Shown here in pieces: positions 27,058 to 35,118 of a stretch of 64,000 bases of DNA (within the stretch, counting starts at the first letter, position 1; every line of letters starts with the position of its first letter). The position numbers and the translations under genes were made by a program. A model generated the notes under the pieces. It saw only the letters and a program-made list of their open reading frames with translations, was not told the DNA's origin and did no database searches. Source of the stretch: Lysobacter enzymogenes (lineage in GTDB: Bacteria; Pseudomonadota; Gammaproteobacteria; Xanthomonadales; Xanthomonadaceae); the NCBI RefSeq assembly GCF_900106525.1, contig NZ_FNOG01000001.1:891634-955633 (forward strand), in the 5' to 3' direction.

Positions 27058-28491
27058 ATGGACGTTCTTTCCACTGTGGTGAAGTTGAGCTACCTGGTCG
27101 CCGCGACCCTGTTCCTGCTGGGCCTGCAGCGCATGGCCTCGCCGGTGACCGCGCGCAGCGGCATCCGCTGGGCCGGCGCGGGCATGATCATCGCCACGGT
27201 GGCGACGTTCTTCCTGCCGGGCCTGCACAACCTGGGCCTGATCGCGACCGCGGTGCTGCTGGGCACCGCGGCGGCGTGGATCTCGGGCAAGAAGGTCGCC
27301 ATCACCGACATGCCGCAGATGGTCGCGCTGTACAACGGCATGGGCGGCGGCTCGGCGGCGGCGATCGGCGCGGTCGAACTGCTGCGGCTGTCCGCGCAGA
27401 TGCCGTCCGACCCGCTGCAGGCGCAGCTCGAACGCGGCGTCATCGCGATGCACACGCCGACCGTGGCGCTGGTGCTGGCGGTGGTCGGCGCGGCGATCGG
27501 CGCGGTGTCGCTGTCGGGTTCGGTGATCGCCTGGGCCAAGCTCGACGGGCGCCTGGACAAGCGCGTGGTGTTCCCCGGCCAGCAGGCGTTCAACGCGCTG
27601 GTCGCGCTGGCGGTGGTAGCGCTCGGCATCGCCGCGTTCATGACCCTCAACGTCGGCGTCATCGTCGCCTTCTTCATCGCCGCGCTGGCGCTGGGCGTGC
27701 TGATGACCCTGCCGATCGGCGGCGCCGACATGCCGGTGGTGATTTCGCTGTACAACGCCTTCACTGGCCTTGCGGTGGCGTTCGAAGGCTATGTGCTGGG
27801 CAACGAGGCGCTGATCATCGCCGGCACCATGGTCGGCGCGGCCGGCATGCTGCTCACGCGCCTGATGGCCAAGGCGATGAACCGGCCGATCAGCGGCGTG
27901 CTGTTCTCCAACTTCGGCGGCGGCGGGCAGGCGCAGGAAATCGCCGGCACGCAAAAGCCGATCGAAGCCGGCGACGTCGCGGCGATGATGGCCTTCGCCG
28001 AACGCGTGGTGATCGTGCCCGGCTACGGCCTGGCGGTGGCGCAGGCGCAGCACAAGATCTGGGAGCTGACCCAGAAGCTGACCGAACGCGGGGTCAAGGT
28101 GAAGTTCGCGATCCACCCGGTGGCCGGGCGCATGCCGGGCCACATGAACGTGCTGCTGGCCGAAGCCGGCGTGCCGTACGACCTGATCGCCGACATGGAC
28201 GACATCAACCCCGAGTTCGCCAACACCGACGTGTCGCTGGTGATCGGCGCCAACGACGTGGTCAACCCGGTCGCCAAGACCGACCCGGCCTCGCCGATCT
28301 ACGGCATGCCGATCCTGGACGTGATCAATTCCAAGAACACCATCGTGATCAAGCGCGGCAAGGGCACGGGCTTCGCCGGCATCGAAAACGCGCTGTTCTA
28401 CGCCGACAACACCCGCATGCTGTACGGCGACGGCGCGGAGATGGCGAGCGCGCTGGTGTCCGAACTCAAGGCGCTCGACGGCGGGCATTGA
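27058..28491 (+). CDS. pntB: NAD(P) transhydrogenase beta subunit
   Basis: PntB carries the NADP(H)-binding domain and most of the proton channel in the inner membrane. The 477-residue protein has eight or nine membrane segments followed by a soluble domain with IVPGYGLAVAQAQ, GRMPGHMNVLLAEA and GANDVVNP. The ATG at 27058 matches the family N-terminus. The same frame stays open upstream and encodes a further hydrophobic segment (26926-27057) with no standard start codon. In another frame a 43-codon ORF (26927-27058) ends in TGATG overlapping this start. Confidence 0.92.
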   Translation: MDVLSTVVKLSYLVAATLFLLGLQRMASPVTARSGIRWAGAGMIIATVATFFLPGLHNLGLIATAVLLGTAAAWISGKKVAITDMPQMVALYNGMGGGSAAAIGAVELLRLSAQMPSDPLQAQLERGVIAMHTPTVALVLAVVGAAIGAVSLSGSVIAWAKLDGRLDKRVVFPGQQAFNALVALAVVALGIAAFMTLNVGVIVAFFIAALALGVLMTLPIGGADMPVVISLYNAFTGLAVAFEGYVLGNEALIIAGTMVGAAGMLLTRLMAKAMNRPISGVLFSNFGGGGQAQEIAGTQKPIEAGDVAAMMAFAERVVIVPGYGLAVAQAQHKIWELTQKLTERGVKVKFAIHPVAGRMPGHMNVLLAEAGVPYDLIADMDDINPEFANTDVSLVIGANDVVNPVAKTDPASPIYGMPILDVINSKNTIVIKRGKGTGFAGIENALFYADNTRMLYGDGAEMASALVSELKALDGGH

Positions 28492-28631
28492 TTCGCCGCG
28501 GCCTCGCGCGAGGCGGGCAATGCGTCCGCGAAGCATGGCTCAGCCAGCGCTAGTCGCTGGCCGGGCCGCAGCCATCGGCCATGCGGTCGCGCGCGATACG
28601 TGCGCGCGCCTCGCCGCGATCGCGCGGCCGC

Positions 28632-29105
28632 TTACTTTTCGCCGCGAATCCGCAAGGTCAGGCCCTTGAGGAAATTGCGCAGCATCTGGTCGCCGCAGGG
28701 ACGGTAGTTCTTGTGGTCGCTCTGGCGGAACAGCGCGCTCAGTTCCGGCTTGGAGACCGGGAAACCGGCGTCGGCGAAGGCCTGGTGCATGTCCAGGTCC
28801 TTGAGCTCGAAGGCGACGCGCAGCTTCTTCAGCACCAGGTTGTTGGTGACGCGCGTTTCCAGCGGGCGCGGCGGCATGCTTTCGTCGCGGCCGCGGAAGT
28901 GGAACACCAGCCCGTCGAGAAAACGCGCGAGCACCGCGTCGTCGCATTGCGCGTAGTCGGCGTCCTCGTCTTTCTTGAGGAAAGCCTGCACCTGGGTTTT
29001 TTCCAGCGCGAACGCGGGATCGGCGAGATGGACGATCTCCACGACCTTGTGGTCGCTCAGATCGAGCATGTAGCGAATGCTGCGCAATACATCGTTGTTG
29101 ATCAT
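28632..29105 (-). CDS. DUF1456 family protein (YehS-like)
   Basis: A 157-residue cytoplasmic protein with two copies of a unit of about 70 residues: NNDVLRSIRYMLDLSD at the start and NNLVLKKLRVAFELKD near residue 87. This tandem arrangement defines DUF1456/YehS. Function unknown. Single gene convergent with pntB. Confidence 0.9.
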   Translation of the reverse strand: MINNDVLRSIRYMLDLSDHKVVEIVHLADPAFALEKTQVQAFLKKDEDADYAQCDDAVLARFLDGLVFHFRGRDESMPPRPLETRVTNNLVLKKLRVAFELKDLDMHQAFADAGFPVSKPELSALFRQSDHKNYRPCGDQMLRNFLKGLTLRIRGEK

Positions 29106-29336
29106 GGTCGGTCCTGCCGTTGGAGCCGCGCGGCCGCGCGCTGGAGCAGGGCGGGCCGGTGCGTTGCGAATGCCGTCCCGGCGCCCAGCTGAGCCGCCGG
29201 ACGGGAATCGGGAGTGGTGTGAGCGCGGATTCTCGCATGCCGGGCGCGTCCGGCTGGGCGGTACGGCTCGATGGCGGGCTCGGCGGCGGCCGGGTCCGCG
29301 CCGGCAGGGGGCGGACCCGGCCGGGACGGGCCGTGG

Positions 29337-29954
29337 TCAGGAGTTCGGCGCGCCGTCCTCGTCGCGGTTCTGCCATTGGCTGAAGACGTGGCCGTGCTGC
29401 GCGCGGCTGGCGTGGCAGGCCGCGCAGCCGTCGCGGTCGGCGGGTGTGAGGCGGTCGCTGCGTTGCCCGGCGGCGAATTCGGCGTAGCCCCAGCCGCCGG
29501 TGGCGGCGAAGCGGCGGCTGTCCTTGACCATCACGTCGATGTGCCGGCGCGGGCCCTGGTCGATCAGGCCGTCGCCGCTGTCGCGGGTTTCGAACAGGTC
29601 GTAGACCAGCACCGCGCCGTCGGCGTAGCGGCCGTCGCGGTTGCCTTCCAGCGCGGCGGGGTTGGCGTAGATGTGGTGCAGGCCGCCGAAGCGCGCGAAT
29701 GCGGGATGGCCGGCGGCGATGAGGCCGCTCTTGAGGTGGGTCCAGCGCGGGTAGCCGCTCGGGTAGGCCACGGCGGGGGCGACGTTTTCGCTCTCGTGGC
29801 CCGGCTGTGCGGTGGGCTTGTCGGCGGCGCGGGCGAAGCCGTGCAGGACCAGGGCGGCGGCCAGGGTCGCGGCGAGCGCGGCCGCCGCGGTGCGGCCCGG
29901 GCCGAAGCTCGCGAGCGCGGCGCGCAGGCCGCGCCCGCTGCGTGCGCGGCGCAT
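29337..29954 (-). CDS. Cytochrome P460 family protein
   Basis: A 205-residue exported c-type heme protein. An N-terminal hydrophobic segment (about 20-42, ending ARAAD) is the export signal. The heme-binding motif CAACH lies near residue 182, and the segment VLVYDLFE is typical of P460-type folds. Family members oxidise hydroxylamine or act as cytochrome c'-beta. It overlaps the upstream membrane-protein gene by TGATG, so the two are co-translated. Confidence 0.8.
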   Translation of the reverse strand: MRRARSGRGLRAALASFGPGRTAAAALAATLAAALVLHGFARAADKPTAQPGHESENVAPAVAYPSGYPRWTHLKSGLIAAGHPAFARFGGLHHIYANPAALEGNRDGRYADGAVLVYDLFETRDSGDGLIDQGPRRHIDVMVKDSRRFAATGGWGYAEFAAGQRSDRLTPADRDGCAACHASRAQHGHVFSQWQNRDEDGAPNS

Positions 29955-30448
29955 CAGCGCAGCCCCGTGCGGTTGCCGCCGAGCGCGCGGTTCACCGCCC
30001 AGGCGATCGGCCAGGCCACGAACACGACATGGACGGCGATGCTCAGCGCGATCCACACCGGGTCCGGCGGCAGGCCCTTCATGCCGGCGCGCGAGAGCGG
30101 GACGACGATGAAGTTCATCGCCACGAACAGCCACAGGCCGTACAAGGTCGCCGCCAGCCACGGACGCCGGCGCATCCACGCCAGACGGCTGGCGCCGATC
30201 GCGTAGGCCGCGGCCATCAGCACGGCGATGAAATAGTGCAGGAACAGGCCCAGCGCGGCGGTGCCGGCGCCGCCGGCCAGCGCGGCCTCGCGGCCGATCA
30301 GGCCGGAGGCGACGCTGTGCAGCACGCGCGTGGCCGCGACGCCTTTGGTGATGCCCCAATAGCTGATGGCGTAGCCGATATCGAGGGTGGCGGCGATCAG
30401 CCCGCCGGCGAGGGTCCACAGCGGCAGGGAGCGGGCGGCGACGGTCAT
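29954..30448 (-). CDS. Four-helix membrane protein of unknown function
   Basis: A 164-residue protein with four predicted membrane segments (GGLIAATLDIGYAISY, LGLFLHYFIAVLMAAAYAIG, ATLYGLWLFVAMNFIVVPLS, ALSIAVHVVFVAWPIAWAVN). It resembles small inner-membrane proteins of the YagU type, without certainty. It is coupled to the downstream P460 gene and lies 133 bp after the AraC-type regulator gene, which may control both. Confidence 0.65.
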   Translation of the reverse strand: MTVAARSLPLWTLAGGLIAATLDIGYAISYWGITKGVAATRVLHSVASGLIGREAALAGGAGTAALGLFLHYFIAVLMAAAYAIGASRLAWMRRRPWLAATLYGLWLFVAMNFIVVPLSRAGMKGLPPDPVWIALSIAVHVVFVAWPIAWAVNRALGGNRTGLR

Positions 30449-30581
30449 GGCGGACTCGCGATGGATGGGCGGTGGATGGGCATTGGAATGGCGACGGGTA
30501 GCTCGGCGATGCGAGGGCGCCACGGCGCAACGAGGGCGATACGTCGGTGCGGTGCGGCCGGATGCGGAACGGCCGCGGCGT

Positions 30582-31469
30582 TCAAGCCGCGCGGCCGCGC
30601 GCGGCTTCGGCGCGCCGCGCCTGAGTCGCGGTGACGCCGAAGGAGTTCTTGAACGCGCGGCAGAACGCGCTCTGGCTTTCGAAGCCGAGCGCCTCGGTGA
30701 TCTCGCACACCGGCATGCGGGTGTCGCGGACCATGCGCCAGGCGCGGTCCGAGCGCAGCCGTGCGGCGTATTCGCTCGGGGTTTCGTCGAACACCTCGCG
30801 GTAGATCCGGATCAGGTGGCAGGGCGAGTAGTTGGCGCTGCGCGCGAGCCGGCCCAGGTCCAGGCGCACCTCGGGATGGCGGCGGATCAGGTGCTGCACG
30901 CGCAGCAGCCGCAGCAGGGTCTGCTGGCGCCGACGCAGGGTGCGGCCGCTGCAGCGCGGCAGGCGTTCGAGCAGCTCGCGCTGTTCCTCGCGCAGCAGCG
31001 CGCCGAGGGTGCGCAGCAGGGCCGGGCCGTTGGCGCTGAGCGGCTCGGCGCGGCCGTCGAGCCGGCCCAGCCGCACCAGCAGGCGGCGGGCATCGCGCGG
31101 CGCCGCGCCTTCCCACGGGAACAGGTCGCTGCCCTGCGGTTGCGCCGCCTCGTCGTCCAGGTGCGGCTTCCACGCCGACTCCGGGCCGCACAGGCACAGC
31201 CACCAGCACGGGCCGCGCGCGCTGCTGCGCACCCGGCTGTCGCGCCAGACCTGGAGGTGGCCGGGGGCGAGGTCCCAGGCGCTGTCGGCGGCCTCCAGCC
31301 GCAGCGGGCCGCGCAGCGGCAGCCACAACGACAGCCAGTTCGGCGGCAGGTCGAGCTGGACGGCGCGGCCGCTGGCGCGGACCAGGTGCAGGCCGGCGCC
31401 GGCCGCGGCCGGCAGCGCGCCCAGGTCCAGGCGTTCGGCGAAATGGATACGGTGGTGTTGCACGCTCAT
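30582..31469 (-). CDS. AraC family transcriptional regulator
   Basis: A 295-residue regulator. The N-terminal part is a cupin-like sensor region. The C-terminal 100 residues carry two helix-turn-helix motifs (LGRLARSANYSPCHLIRIYREV and VCEITEALGFESQSAFCRAF), the AraC hallmark. It is divergent from the MocR-type gene across about 300 bp. Ligand unknown. Confidence 0.9.
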   Translation of the reverse strand: MSVQHHRIHFAERLDLGALPAAAGAGLHLVRASGRAVQLDLPPNWLSLWLPLRGPLRLEAADSAWDLAPGHLQVWRDSRVRSSARGPCWWLCLCGPESAWKPHLDDEAAQPQGSDLFPWEGAAPRDARRLLVRLGRLDGRAEPLSANGPALLRTLGALLREEQRELLERLPRCSGRTLRRRQQTLLRLLRVQHLIRRHPEVRLDLGRLARSANYSPCHLIRIYREVFDETPSEYAARLRSDRAWRMVRDTRMPVCEITEALGFESQSAFCRAFKNSFGVTATQARRAEAARGRAA

Positions 31470-31770
31470 GAGGGCCTCAGCGGCGTCCAGGCTTGCGGTT
31501 GGCTCCTAAGCTAGCCAGCTGCGGCCGTCATCTGGAGGGCCAATAAGGCGAGCAGCGATGGAGCCAATCCGTCGCCGCGGGCGCGCCGCCGTCGATTCGG
31601 GCACCCACGCCGCCGCCGCCGACCCGCCGCGATTGCGCCGGCCTCGCGCAGTCGATGTGCCGGGACCGGCAAACCGGGCGCGGCCCCGCTGCGGTGCCTC
31701 GCCAGTCGCGGATCGGCTTGGCACACTCGCCCTGGAACGGCCCGCGACGGGGCCAATCGGGAGTCCGCCC
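31470..31770. promoter_or_regulatory. Divergent promoter region, AraC-type / MocR-type regulators
   Basis: About 300 bp between two divergent regulator genes. No hairpin or clear operator was recognised. The plus-strand frame is open through it, but the chosen MocR start at 31771 has a GGGAG ribosome site. Confidence 0.4.
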
Positions 31771-33231
31771 ATGTACCTGCCGCTGGACGGCCGCGGCCCG
31801 CTGCACGGCCAATTGGTCCGCTCGCTCAAGGATGCGGTGCTGGCCGGCCGGCTGCCGGCCGGGATGCGCTTCCCGCCGACCCGGCTGCTGGCGCAGCAGC
31901 TGAGCCTGTCGCGCAATACCGTGCTGGCGGCGTACGAGCAACTGCGCGCGGAAGGCTTCATGCAGGCGCGGGTGGGCTCGGGCAGCTTCGTGGTGCTGCC
32001 CGGCGCACCGGCGCAGCCGCCCAGCGAGCCGCCGTCGCGGCTACCGGCGCAGAGCGCCTACGCCCAACGCCTGCGCCGCTATCACGACCACGCCAACATC
32101 CCCGGCCGGCGCCTGCCCGGCACCGTGCACAGCTTCCAGTACGGCGTGCCGTTCACCAATCCGCTGCTGACCTCGGCCTGGGCGCGCGCGCTGTCGCACG
32201 CGGCCGCCTACACCCCGCCGAACTACCCGACTTCGCAGGGCCTGCCGGCCTTGCGCGCGGCGGTCTGCGATTACCTGTCGCTGCGCCGCGGCGTGCGCGC
32301 CGTGCCCGAGGACGTGGTGATCGTCGCCGGCACCCAGCAGGCGATCGCGCTGACCGCGCGGGTGCTGCTCGACGAAGGCGACGAGGCGGCGATCGAAGAC
32401 CCGCATTACTTCGCCGTGCGCGAATCGCTGCAGATCCACGGCGCGCGGCTGCGGCCGATCCCGGTCGACGGCGAGGGCCTGCGCACCGACCTGCTGCCCG
32501 AGCGCCCGCCGCGGCTGATCTGCACCACGCCCTCGCACCAGTTCCCGACCGGCGCGCTGATGTCGCTGCCGCGCCGGCGCGCGCTGCTGGACTACGCGCG
32601 CCGCCACGAGTGCTGGATCTTCGAGGACGACTACGACGGCGAATTCCGCTTCGACGCGCAGCCGCACGCGGCGCTGTACGGGCTCGACGACGCGCGCCGC
32701 ACGATCTACGTCGGCACCTTCTCCAAGGTGCTGTTCCCGTCGCTGCGGATGGGCTACATGGTGGTGCCGCCGGGGCTGCGCGAGGACTTCGTCTCGGCCA
32801 AATGGGCCGACGACTTCGGCTCGCCCGGGATCGAGCAGGCCGCGCTGGCCCAGTTCCTCGCCGACGGCGGCTTCGAGCGGCACCTGCGCCGCACCGCCAA
32901 GACCCTGCGCCAGCGCCGCGACGCGCTGCTGGCGGCGCTGCGCCGGCTGGCCGGCGACGCGCTGGAGATCCAGGACTCGCGCGCCGGCATGCACCTGCTG
33001 GTGTGGCTGCGCGGGCGCAGCCCGGCCGAGGGAGAGGCCTTCCTCGCCCACGCCCAGGCGCGCGGGCTGGGGCTGTACTCGGTGGCGCCGTGCTACATCG
33101 ACCCGCCGCAGCGCGCCGGCCTGCTGTTCGGCTACGGCGCGCTGTCGGTGGCGGAAATCGAAGAGGCGGCGCGGCTGTTCGCCGCCTGCCTGCACGAGAC
33201 CGGCTTGGCCGCCGCGCCCGCGGCCGCCTGA
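31771..33231 (+). CDS. MocR/PdxR-type GntR-aminotransferase transcriptional regulator
   Basis: A 486-residue fusion. Residues about 1-75 form a GntR winged helix (PPTRLLAQQLSLSRNTVLAA). Residues about 120-486 are a fold-type I aminotransferase-like domain with the PLP site FEDDYDGEFR and the PLP-binding lysine in YVGTFSKVLFPSLRMGY. Such proteins sense PLP or an amino acid adduct and often control pyridoxal or amino-acid genes, usually a divergent neighbour, here the AraC-type gene. Confidence 0.9.
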   Translation: MYLPLDGRGPLHGQLVRSLKDAVLAGRLPAGMRFPPTRLLAQQLSLSRNTVLAAYEQLRAEGFMQARVGSGSFVVLPGAPAQPPSEPPSRLPAQSAYAQRLRRYHDHANIPGRRLPGTVHSFQYGVPFTNPLLTSAWARALSHAAAYTPPNYPTSQGLPALRAAVCDYLSLRRGVRAVPEDVVIVAGTQQAIALTARVLLDEGDEAAIEDPHYFAVRESLQIHGARLRPIPVDGEGLRTDLLPERPPRLICTTPSHQFPTGALMSLPRRRALLDYARRHECWIFEDDYDGEFRFDAQPHAALYGLDDARRTIYVGTFSKVLFPSLRMGYMVVPPGLREDFVSAKWADDFGSPGIEQAALAQFLADGGFERHLRRTAKTLRQRRDALLAALRRLAGDALEIQDSRAGMHLLVWLRGRSPAEGEAFLAHAQARGLGLYSVAPCYIDPPQRAGLLFGYGALSVAEIEEAARLFAACLHETGLAAAPAAA

Positions 33232-33248
33232 GCGGACTGGCCTGGGCT

Positions 33249-33351
33249 ACCTGTAGGAGCGGCGCGAGCCGCGACCGCGGCAACGCAACTACGCCGCAAG
33301 CCTCGCGGTAGCTGCGTTGTCGCAGTCGCGGCTCGCGCCGCTCCTACAGGG
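33249..33351. repeat. GTAGGAGCGGC-type palindromic repeat pair
   Basis: The repeat GTAGGAGCGGCGCGAGCCGC (from about 33251) is mirrored at about 33320-33348. It lies between the convergent MocR and membrane-protein genes and can act as a two-way terminator. Confidence 0.85.
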
Positions 33352-33378
33352 GGATACGCAACCGCGAAGCGGGCGGGT

Positions 33379-33843
33379 TCAGCGCGAAGCCAGCGCCGCA
33401 ATCACCAGCGCCGCGGCCATGAACACCAGATCCAGCCCGGAGCTGGCGAGCTGGAACAAGGTCCAGAACAGGTTCGGGCCGAGCTTGCCGGCCGAGGACA
33501 GCAGGTCCAGCCCGAACGGGCCGCTGAGCTGGCCGGCGACGATGCCCCAGTTGGCGACCGCCAGGATCAGCACGGTCGCCGCGGTGCCGGCGATGGCGCG
33601 CGCCCAGCCCGGGCGCCAGCCGCCCAGGCGCAGCATCCAGGCGATGTCGAGCGCGCCCAGCACCGCCATCCAGCCCAACTGGCGGTCGAAGGCGAGCGCG
33701 GCCAGCACCCAGAATGCGGCGAATCCGAACGTGCCCAGGCCGATCAACAGCCACGAATACAGGCTCAGGCGGGCGCGCGGGGCGTCCGGGCTCGGACCGG
33801 CGGCGCTGCGCGGGGCGGGGCGGTCGGGCGGGGCGACGGTCAT
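33379..33843 (-). CDS. Membrane protein of unknown function
   Basis: A 154-residue protein. After a Pro/Arg-rich N-terminus of about 27 residues there are four predicted membrane segments (SWLLIGLGTFGFAAFWVLA, QLGWMAVLGALDIAWML, AGTAATVLILAVANWGIVAG, SSGLDLVFMAAALVIAAL). No family was recognised. It is divergent from sufT. Confidence 0.65.
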   Translation of the reverse strand: MTVAPPDRPAPRSAAGPSPDAPRARLSLYSWLLIGLGTFGFAAFWVLAALAFDRQLGWMAVLGALDIAWMLRLGGWRPGWARAIAGTAATVLILAVANWGIVAGQLSGPFGLDLLSSAGKLGPNLFWTLFQLASSGLDLVFMAAALVIAALASR

Positions 33844-33946
33844 CGGCGGAACACTGTGGGCGGGGGCAAGCCCTACAGCATAGCCGTCCGCGGCCGGTAG
33901 AATGACGGATCTTGTGCCGCGGCCCGGCACCCCCCATCTTTCCGGC

Positions 33947-34498
33947 ATGTATTCCCGCAGCAGCGAACCCGTCCGTTTCGAGCGCGATTGCGCCGTCGTC
34001 ATGGTGCCCCAAGGCGAGCAGGTCACCCTGCCCGCGGGCAGCGTGGGCTATATCACCCAGGCGCTCGGCGGCAGCTACACCGTCTTCGTCGAAGGCAACC
34101 TGTTCCGCATCCACGGCCGCGACGCCGACGCCATCGGCAAGGAGCCGCCGGAGCCGCTGGAGCTGCCCGAGGGCGCCGACGACGAGGCGGTCGAGCGGCT
34201 GGTGTGGCAACAGCTGCGCACCTGCTTCGACCCGGAGATCCCGATCAACGTGGTCGAGCTGGGCCTGGTGTACGAAGCCGCGGTCAAGCACCGCGACGAC
34301 GGCCAGCGCACGGTCGAGGTGCGCATGACCCTGACCGCGCCGGCCTGCGGCATGGGCGACATCCTCGTCGACGACGTGCGCAGCAAGTTGGAAATGATCC
34401 CGACCGTGGCCGAGGCCGACGTCGAGCTGGTGTTCGACCCGCCGTGGAACCGCAACATGATGTCCGAGGCGGCGCGGCTCGAGACCGGGATGCTGTAA
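33947..34498 (+). CDS. sufT: Iron-sulfur assembly factor SufT (MIP18/DUF59 family)
   Basis: A 183-residue cytoplasmic protein. An N-terminal part (VPQGEQVTLPAGSVGYITQ) precedes a DUF59 domain with NVVELGLVYE and the conserved TLTAPACGMGD holding the reactive Cys, ending PPWNRNMMSE. SufT helps mature Fe-S proteins. An ATG at 33902 is also in frame; neither start has a good ribosome site. The gene is alone here, not in a suf operon. Confidence 0.88.
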   Translation: MYSRSSEPVRFERDCAVVMVPQGEQVTLPAGSVGYITQALGGSYTVFVEGNLFRIHGRDADAIGKEPPEPLELPEGADDEAVERLVWQQLRTCFDPEIPINVVELGLVYEAAVKHRDDGQRTVEVRMTLTAPACGMGDILVDDVRSKLEMIPTVAEADVELVFDPPWNRNMMSEAARLETGML

Positions 34499-35118
34499 GG
34501 CGCGCCCGGCGCCGGCTGCGGCCGGCGAGGGGGCGGTCGTCGTGTACGCCGGGCGGTGCGCCGGGCGGTACTTCTTGGCGATCCGCGTCCGGCGACGCGA
34601 CACCCCGCGATGCGTATCCCGGGCTGCCTGGCGCCGATGCCGGCCGGGATGGGCCGGCTCGTCGAGTGTTCCTGTTTGCGCGCTCGGCGATTCGCTGCGC
34701 GAGATCCCGCTCGGCGAGCGCGGGCTCACGATTCTTGTCGACGATTCGCGATCCAGCGATTGCGGCTGGCGATCTTCTGCGGGCGATCCGCATCCAGCAC
34801 CCGCACGCGACGATCCGTACCCGCCGATCCGCATGCGCCGATCCGCGCTAGCCGGTTCGTACCCGCCGATCTAGGACGCGTCCTAAAAAGCGCAAACCCA
34901 CGTACCAACGCACAAGAACGGACGTGACCGCGTTCGCGTTCGGCGGACGAGCGCGCGCGCCGGGACGCCAAGCTGCTTCCCGCGCCGCCCACCCGCGGCG
35001 TGCACGCCGCGTCGCCGGTCGCGCCCGCCTCGCCATGCCGTTCGCCGGCAGCGCCGCGGCGGCAGCCGCGCGCCGCACTCGCCGCGCCTTGCGGCCACTC
35101 GTTCGAAAGGAAAGTCCG
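34499..35118. promoter_or_regulatory. Upstream region of the first subtilase gene with reiterated GATCCGC motifs
   Basis: No gene seen. From about 34680 to 34870 short GATCCGC/GATTCGC units recur many times. Just after them is the perfect 12-bp palindrome AGGACGCGTCCT (about 34873-34884) followed by AAAAA. Upstream of the subtilase gene at 42661 a related CGTCCTAAAAAA occurs (about 42438). These are candidate shared control sites. Confidence 0.4.
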
